A program made the position numbers and the translations under genes. A stretch of 64,000 nt of DNA from NCBI GenBank assembly GCA_903832005.1, contig CAIKZO010000112.1, positions 22,338 through 86,337 of the forward strand, read 5' to 3'. The notes beneath the pieces were generated by a model. That model did not search any database, was not told where the DNA came from, and worked only from the letters and a program-made list of their open reading frames with translations. Below are positions 59,697 through 64,000 of this stretch, piece after piece (position 1 is the stretch's first letter; the number at the start of each line of letters is the position of its first letter). Source of the DNA: Enhydrobacter aerosaccus. GTDB taxonomy: Bacteria; Pseudomonadota; Alphaproteobacteria; Reyranellales; Reyranellaceae.

Positions 59697-60428
59697 TCAG
59701 GATTTGGGTTTGTAGTCCGAGTATTTCACCGTCACGCGGACATGCACTGGCGCACCGTCGATCGGGATCTCTTCGTCGGTACGGATCGATACCGGGTAGT
59801 AGTTCTCGTCCGGGTCCTGCGCGCGCAGAACCTCGAACCGCATGTTGCCCACGGGATAGTCGGCACTCCTGCCGCACGTCTTCACGATCGCCGATTTGGC
59901 ACCGCGCACCCAGGTGCGGCCGGCAAAAGCGTGGACAGTGGATTTGTCCGATCGTGGCAGCACGTCGAACAGCGCGAGGTTGCGGTCCTTGTACTTCTGG
60001 CGGCCGGAATAGACGATGTCGCGGTCGGCGAAACTGTCGGTCGTGAGCGCGAACGACATCGGGTCACCCAACACGCTGATGTCCTTGGCGCTGAGCTTCA
60101 ACCGGGTGAGCGTGTTGGCAGCCCCCGGCGCAACCGTCTCGCGCCGCGCACCGCTCGCATCGAAGTCGATGACGGAGGCCCGGTGAAAGGCACCATCGAC
60201 CGTGTCGCCGTTCAGGGTCTCGACCGTGATGTCGACGGCATAGCCGTGACTACCCAGCCCTTTCACGAAGGCCTGTTCGTTGGTCACGATGACCTTGACG
60301 AATTCGCGGGCGCTCAGGTTGAAATCAGCCGCGCTATCGACCGGCTCGAGGCCGGCGTTGCAGTCGATCTGGGCGAAAGCCGGCACGGCCAGCAGCCAGG
60401 CGATGAGGAACGACGCGAATTTCATCAT
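59697..60428 (-). CDS. Secreted protein of unknown function
   Basis: A 243-residue protein with a Sec signal peptide (MMKFASFLIAWLLAVPAFAQ) from ATG 60428; an ATG at 60446 and one at 60425 are alternatives. The mature part has two cysteines (IDCNAGLEP, VKTCGRSADYP) and beta-rich alternation, with FAGRTWVRGAKSAIVKTCG and VHVRVTVKYSDY. I do not recognise a family. It lies 39 nt after the ClC gene and before the DMT permease on the same strand, so co-transcription is possible. Confidence 0.72.
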   Translation of the reverse strand: MMKFASFLIAWLLAVPAFAQIDCNAGLEPVDSAADFNLSAREFVKVIVTNEQAFVKGLGSHGYAVDITVETLNGDTVDGAFHRASVIDFDASGARRETVAPGAANTLTRLKLSAKDISVLGDPMSFALTTDSFADRDIVYSGRQKYKDRNLALFDVLPRSDKSTVHAFAGRTWVRGAKSAIVKTCGRSADYPVGNMRFEVLRAQDPDENYYPVSIRTDEEIPIDGAPVHVRVTVKYSDYKPKS

Positions 60429-60467
60429 GCCTGTAGTTTTGCGCACATTGCGCGCGCTGAAAAGAGC

Positions 60468-62330
60468 TTAACGCGGTGGCTCCGAGATCGAGAACAGGTC
60501 GCGCTCGCCCAGATCGGCGCTGCGGCGGCGCTCGAGCTCCTGATTGTAGCGGCGCAGCGCATAGTGCTCGGTCATGTAGCCGACCACGACCTTCTCAAGG
60601 GACGAATCGAGGACGGCCAGCGCCTCGACCTCCTTCTCCTCGAAGCGCGTGATCGCGGTGCGCACGTTCTCGTAGGCCAGCAGGTAAAGATCGTCATGGA
60701 CCGCGAAGTCGCGCGCGAACTTGGCGTCCAGCGTCTCTTCTTCCTTCACCTCGTCGATCGCGGCCATGTCGAGCTGGCCCAGGAAGACGCCTTCCTTGCC
60801 GACGACGAACACACGTTTGGCCGTACCGGGCGGATACTTGGCGCGGATCTCGCGCACCGACATGCCCTCCTGCACGATCTTGGGATCGGCGCGCATCAGC
60901 CGGGCGACGGTGAGATCGGCCAGCCAGCCGATATCGTGGGCGCCGCGGATACCGATGCCGCGCTGGTGGAAGCGCCAGGTCGAGAAGGAATAGCCGAACA
61001 CCAGCCGCACGATCGTCGAGGAGATGATCACGCCCACCATCACGCCGACGGTCATCGGGAAGTTGCCGGTGCCTTCCAGCACCAGGAACACCATGGTGAG
61101 CGGCGCGCCGATGATCGCGGCGGCGACCGAGCCCATGCCGACCATCATCAACGCGGCATGCTGTGGCGCCAGACTCGGCACCACGAAGGAGGCGATATCG
61201 GCAAAGACCGCGCCGAACAGGCAGCCGAGGAACAGCGAGGAGCTGAACATGCCGCCCCGGTACCCGGCGCCCAGCGACAGCGCCGAAGCGATCAGCTTGG
61301 CGATCAGCAGGATCACCAAGGTCGTGAGCGCGGGATCGCGATCGAACACCAGCTGGATCGCGCCGTGGCCGCTGCCCAGCACCTGCGGGATCGGATAGGC
61401 AAGCGCCGTCACCAGGACGCCGCCGATTGCCGGCCGCAGCCATTGCGGCACCAGCGGCAGGCGGCGCAGCGCGCGCTCGACCCAGGTGACCGACTGCATG
61501 GCCAGGATGCTGAAGCCGGCCGAGAGGACGCCCAAAAGTCCGAACAGGACGTAGACCCAACCGTTGAAGTCGAAGATCTGCTGCACGACGAACAATTCGT
61601 CCGCATGGGCGATCGCGCGATCCATCAGCGTGCCGGCCAGTGCCGCGGCGGCGACCGGGGCCAATGCAGGCACCGCGTAGCTGCCGAGGATCAACTCGTA
61701 GCCGTAGAAGGCGCCCGCGATCGGCGCATTGAAGGCCGCGGCGATCGCGGCGGCCGCACCCGTGGCCACGAAGATGCGCTGGTCGCTGCGGCGCAGCTTG
61801 AAGTACTGACCGACCTTGGAGAGCACGGCGGCGCCGGCCTGGCTGTAGCCCGCCTCCATGCCGACAGCGACGCCCGCGACGTTCGAGATATAGGTGTCGA
61901 CCACCAGCCGCGTACTGTCGCGCATCGACATGCGCCCACCATGCAGCGCATTGGCCTCGATCGGATCGACGATCTCGCGGGCACCGAAATAGCGCATGAT
62001 CACGGCCGACAGGCCGAGCAGCAGGCCGCCCGCGACCGGCACGAACAGCACACGCTCCATGTCGAGGCCGATACCCGTGCTCAGCGTGTGGTCGCCCACG
62101 ATGTTGAAGGCGAACTCGCGACCGAGATCCACCAGTTCGCGCATGCCGGCGATCAGGGCCCCGATCACCGCGCCCATGCCCGCGCAGACGAGGATTTGCG
62201 TCGGCTCGTTCGACCGCAGCCGGCCCTGCATGCGGAACCAGTGCCGGGCCTGCGCCCAGCTGGCTTTCCGGACACGGTCCGACAGCCGCCGTGCTGCGTC
62301 CCGCAGGATGCCGTTCAGTGCCAGCCGCAT
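60468..62330 (-). CDS. ClC-type chloride channel/antiporter with CBS domains
   Basis: A 620-residue membrane protein. ATG 62330 is the preferred start; a GTG at 62402 would add 24 residues. A ClC core (about 30-430) has the gating-Glu region as VGMEAGYSQAG (classic GREGP), AAAFNAPIAGAFYGYEL, and GAGYRGGMFSSSLFLG (classic GGxFxP). The classic GSGIP selectivity motif is not present; EIVDPIEANAL aligns there. Two CBS domains follow (about 455-600). It is divergent from trpG. Ion and direction are uncertain. Confidence 0.88.
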   Translation of the reverse strand: MRLALNGILRDAARRLSDRVRKASWAQARHWFRMQGRLRSNEPTQILVCAGMGAVIGALIAGMRELVDLGREFAFNIVGDHTLSTGIGLDMERVLFVPVAGGLLLGLSAVIMRYFGAREIVDPIEANALHGGRMSMRDSTRLVVDTYISNVAGVAVGMEAGYSQAGAAVLSKVGQYFKLRRSDQRIFVATGAAAAIAAAFNAPIAGAFYGYELILGSYAVPALAPVAAAALAGTLMDRAIAHADELFVVQQIFDFNGWVYVLFGLLGVLSAGFSILAMQSVTWVERALRRLPLVPQWLRPAIGGVLVTALAYPIPQVLGSGHGAIQLVFDRDPALTTLVILLIAKLIASALSLGAGYRGGMFSSSLFLGCLFGAVFADIASFVVPSLAPQHAALMMVGMGSVAAAIIGAPLTMVFLVLEGTGNFPMTVGVMVGVIISSTIVRLVFGYSFSTWRFHQRGIGIRGAHDIGWLADLTVARLMRADPKIVQEGMSVREIRAKYPPGTAKRVFVVGKEGVFLGQLDMAAIDEVKEEETLDAKFARDFAVHDDLYLLAYENVRTAITRFEEKEVEALAVLDSSLEKVVVGYMTEHYALRRYNQELERRRSADLGERDLFSISEPPR

Positions 62331-62352
62331 GGCTGCAGGCGCTCCATTTTTG

Positions 62353-62377
62353 ACGGCCCCTATCTTTCCGGGGCCGT
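62353..62377. repeat. 8-bp hairpin in the trpG-ClC intergenic region
   Basis: ACGGCCCC, 9-nt loop, GGGGCCGT. It lies 49 nt before trpG, and upstream of or inside the ClC start depending on the start codon used. No T-run or leader peptide with Trp codons is visible, so a trp attenuator is not supported. Confidence 0.4.
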
Positions 62378-62425
62378 TTCCGCGAAAATAGCCGTCACAC
62401 ACTTCATAGCAGTGACAGGTGCATT

Positions 62426-63028
62426 TTGCTGCTTCTGATCGATAACTACGACAGTTTCACCTACAACCTCGTCCACTTTCTGGGCGATCTTGGGGCACGC
62501 TGCGCCGTGCATCGCAACGACCAGATCACGGTCGACGAGGCGATGGCGCTGAAACCCGACGGGATCGTCCTGTCGCCCGGCCCCTGCACGCCCAACGAGG
62601 CGGGCATCTGCATGGACCTGATCAAAGCCGCGGCCAAGGCGCAGGTTCCGTTGTTCGGCGTCTGTCTCGGCCATCAGGCCATCGGCCAGGTGTTCGGCGG
62701 CAAGGTCGTGCGGGCGCCGATGCCCATGCACGGCAAGCTGTCGGGGGTCGATCACAAGGGCCAGAGCGTGTTCGAGGACGTGCCCACCCCCTTCCAGGCC
62801 ACCCGCTACCATTCGCTGATCGTCGACAAGGCGGGCTTCCCGGCCGAACTCGAGCCGACGGCCTGGACCGGCGACATCATCATGGGCCTGCGCCACAAGA
62901 GCCTGCCGATCCACGGCGTGCAGTTCCATCCCGAGAGCATCGCCTCGGAATACGGCCACAAGATCCTGGAGAACTTCCTCAAGATCGCGGGCGAGCATCC
63001 CACGCAGCAGAACAAGAAAGCCGCCTAG
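62426..63028 (+). CDS. trpG: Anthranilate synthase component II (glutamine amidotransferase)
   Basis: Supplies ammonia to TrpE. The 200 residues start at TTG 62426 ([14 protein letters not shown]), a canonical TrpG N-terminus with an AGGTG-like site upstream. The oxyanion loop is [12 protein letters not shown], the nucleophile cysteine lies in [11 protein letters not shown] and the His-Glu in [13 protein letters not shown]. It could also serve p-aminobenzoate synthesis. It is detached from trpE (26943-28475), and the following gene overlaps its stop rather than being trpD. Confidence 0.97.
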   Translation: MLLLIDNYDSFTYNLVHFLGDLGARCAVHRNDQITVDEAMALKPDGIVLSPGPCTPNEAGICMDLIKAAAKAQVPLFGVCLGHQAIGQVFGGKVVRAPMPMHGKLSGVDHKGQSVFEDVPTPFQATRYHSLIVDKAGFPAELEPTAWTGDIIMGLRHKSLPIHGVQFHPESIASEYGHKILENFLKIAGEHPTQQNKKAA

Positions 63029-63993
63029 TGCTGACACGTCGTTCGGTACTGGCAGCGGCCGCTGCCTCGACGCTGGCCGCTCCGGCGCGCGCGCAGGCCG
63101 CGTACCCGACCAAGCCCGTCAAAATCATCGTGCCCTATCCCGCCGGTCAATCGACCGACATCCTGGGCCGTCTGATGGCCGACCAGTTCACCAAGGCGCT
63201 GGGCCAGCAGGTGATCGTCGAGAACCGGCCGGGCGCCGGCGGCACGATCGGCGCCGACGTGGCGGCCAAGGCGCCGCCGGATGGCTACACACTGCTGATG
63301 ACGACGATCTCCACGCACATCATTGCGCCGGTGATCTATCCCAGGCTGCCCTACGACGCGGTCAAGGATTTCGCGCCGATCGCCAATCTCGGCCTCACGC
63401 CCCAGACGCTGATCGCCAGTCCCAAGAGCGGTATCGCGTCGGTGAAGGACCTGATCGAGAAGGCCAAAGGCGGCGACCTCAACTACGGCTCGTCCGGCAA
63501 TGGCTCGGCCAGCCATCTCGCGGTCGCCCTGACGCTCTACGCCGCCGGCATCCGCATGACGCACGTTCCTTTCAAAGGGAATGCCGAAGCCCAGATGGCG
63601 CTGCAGAGCGGCGACATCCAGCTGATGTCCGACGCCGTTCCCGCGATCGTCACGCCAATCCTGGGCAACCGGGTGAAGGCGATCGGCATCTGCGACTCCA
63701 AGCGCTCGCCCTATCTGCCGGACGTCCCGACGGTCGCCGAGCAAGGCTATCCCAGCGTGCTTGCCGTCGGCTCGATCGGCATCGCCGGGCCCGCCAACAC
63801 CCCGGCACCGATCCTCGACAGACTTGCAGCCGAGATCGACCGGATGATGGCCGAGCCCGCGGTCATCGCGAAACTGAAAGAGCTATACTTCGTGCCCGCC
63901 ACCGAACGGCGCGGCGCGTACGGGACCTTCATCGCCACCGAAATCGAACGCTGGCGCGGCGTCGTGAAGGCCGCCGACATCAAGATGGATTGA
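63028..63993 (+). CDS. Bug-type periplasmic solute-binding protein (tripartite tricarboxylate transporter receptor)
   Basis: A 321-residue receptor of the TctC/Bug family. The GTG start overlaps the trpG stop by 1 nt. A signal of Tat or Sec type, LTRRSVLAAAAASTLAAPAR, precedes the canonical YPTKPVKIIVPYPAGQSTD. Further hallmarks are VENRPGAGGTIGADVAAKAPPDGYTLL and NYGSSGNGSASHLA. No membrane TctA/TctB partner is in the window; orphan Bug receptors are common in such genomes. Substrate (carboxylate or aromatic acid) is unknown. Confidence 0.92.
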   Translation: MLTRRSVLAAAAASTLAAPARAQAAYPTKPVKIIVPYPAGQSTDILGRLMADQFTKALGQQVIVENRPGAGGTIGADVAAKAPPDGYTLLMTTISTHIIAPVIYPRLPYDAVKDFAPIANLGLTPQTLIASPKSGIASVKDLIEKAKGGDLNYGSSGNGSASHLAVALTLYAAGIRMTHVPFKGNAEAQMALQSGDIQLMSDAVPAIVTPILGNRVKAIGICDSKRSPYLPDVPTVAEQGYPSVLAVGSIGIAGPANTPAPILDRLAAEIDRMMAEPAVIAKLKELYFVPATERRGAYGTFIATEIERWRGVVKAADIKMD

Positions 63994-63995
63994 TC

Positions 63996-64000
63996 ATGGG
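63996..64000 (+). CDS. Possible start of the next gene (only 5 nt visible)
   Basis: After the TGA of the receptor gene the sequence reads TC then ATGGG to the window end, the same TGATCATG junction used between three other genes here. This suggests a coupled start (Met-Gly...). trpD is one candidate given trpG nearby, but nothing in five bases identifies it. Confidence 0.3.

Noticed and set aside
62353..62425. Possible trp attenuator or Trp-rich leader before trpG
   Set aside because: A hairpin is present but no leader peptide with Trp codons and no U-tract; evidence is insufficient.
58809..62438. 1209-codon open frame on the plus strand opposite the DMT, hypothetical and ClC genes
   Set aside because: Shadow of genuine genes; low-complexity Gln/Arg/His-rich translation with no recognisable domain.

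Overview
The window is high-GC, densely coded chromosomal DNA from an alphaproteobacterium. The evidence is the set of conserved gene orders: dusB-ntrB-ntrC, a fused ispDF, pdhA-pdhB-pdhC-lpd-lipA with a lipoyl domain on E1-beta, ftsB and eno nearby, secG/tpiA/pyrG, and a PpiD-type foldase directly ahead of trpE. The accessory genes (a Bug-type periplasmic receptor, an LLM oxidoreductase, acyl-CoA dehydrogenases, a protein acetyltransferase of the acetate-CoA-ligase/GNAT type) fit a free-living soil or water organism of the Rhodospirillales/Reyranella/Rhizobiales kind. Genus cannot be fixed from the sequence alone.

Layout. 1-2953: nitrogen two-component system NtrB/NtrC behind dusB (leftward; ntrC is cut by the window edge). 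3077-4744: ispDF and a CinA/PncC amidohydrolase (rightward). 4741-11813: leftward block ftsB, pdhA, pdhB, pdhC, lpdA, lipA, ratA, which builds the pyruvate dehydrogenase complex and its lipoyl cofactor. 11858-15865: alanyl-tRNA editing protein, AraC regulator, small ABM-fold protein, cobF, enolase. 15962-19352: nitrile-hydratase-like alpha and beta genes, a well-formed cobalamin riboswitch, and a fatty acyl-AMP ligase ending at a strong terminator. 19376-21031: two secreted proteins. 21110-24880: an SDR, then pyrG, secG and tpiA. 24998-28475: PpiD-like foldase and trpE.

28503-62402 is a roughly 34-kb stretch of catabolic, transport and secreted-protein genes lying between trpE and trpG, which are usually neighbours in such genomes. 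It holds enoyl-CoA hydratase/BadH-like SDR/TauD dioxygenase; an ABC exporter; a four-gene operon (two acyl-CoA dehydrogenases, a small secreted protein, an aldo-keto reductase) with 2-nt gaps; two coupled genes for large secreted DUF11 proteins; an FAD oxidoreductase; GNAT and MFS genes; an alpha/beta-hydrolase-fold protein lacking its nucleophile; an orphan molybdenum-hydroxylase large subunit; an HpcH-type aldolase; an exported amidase; an LLM oxidoreductase; a gamma-glutamyltransferase; a polysaccharide deacetylase; an acetate-CoA-ligase/GNAT fusion; an S10 peptidase; a DMT permease; and a ClC channel. The window ends with trpG and a Bug-type receptor.

The most unusual points are the cobalamin riboswitch placed in front of a fatty acyl-AMP ligase and just behind cobalt-type nitrile hydratase genes, the translationally coupled secreted pair that shares two domains in swapped order, the split trpE/trpG locus, and several intergenic dyads. 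I found no tRNA, rRNA, CRISPR array, transposase or phage gene. Intergenic gaps are short; the only one over 300 bases (17187-17494) is largely filled by the riboswitch.
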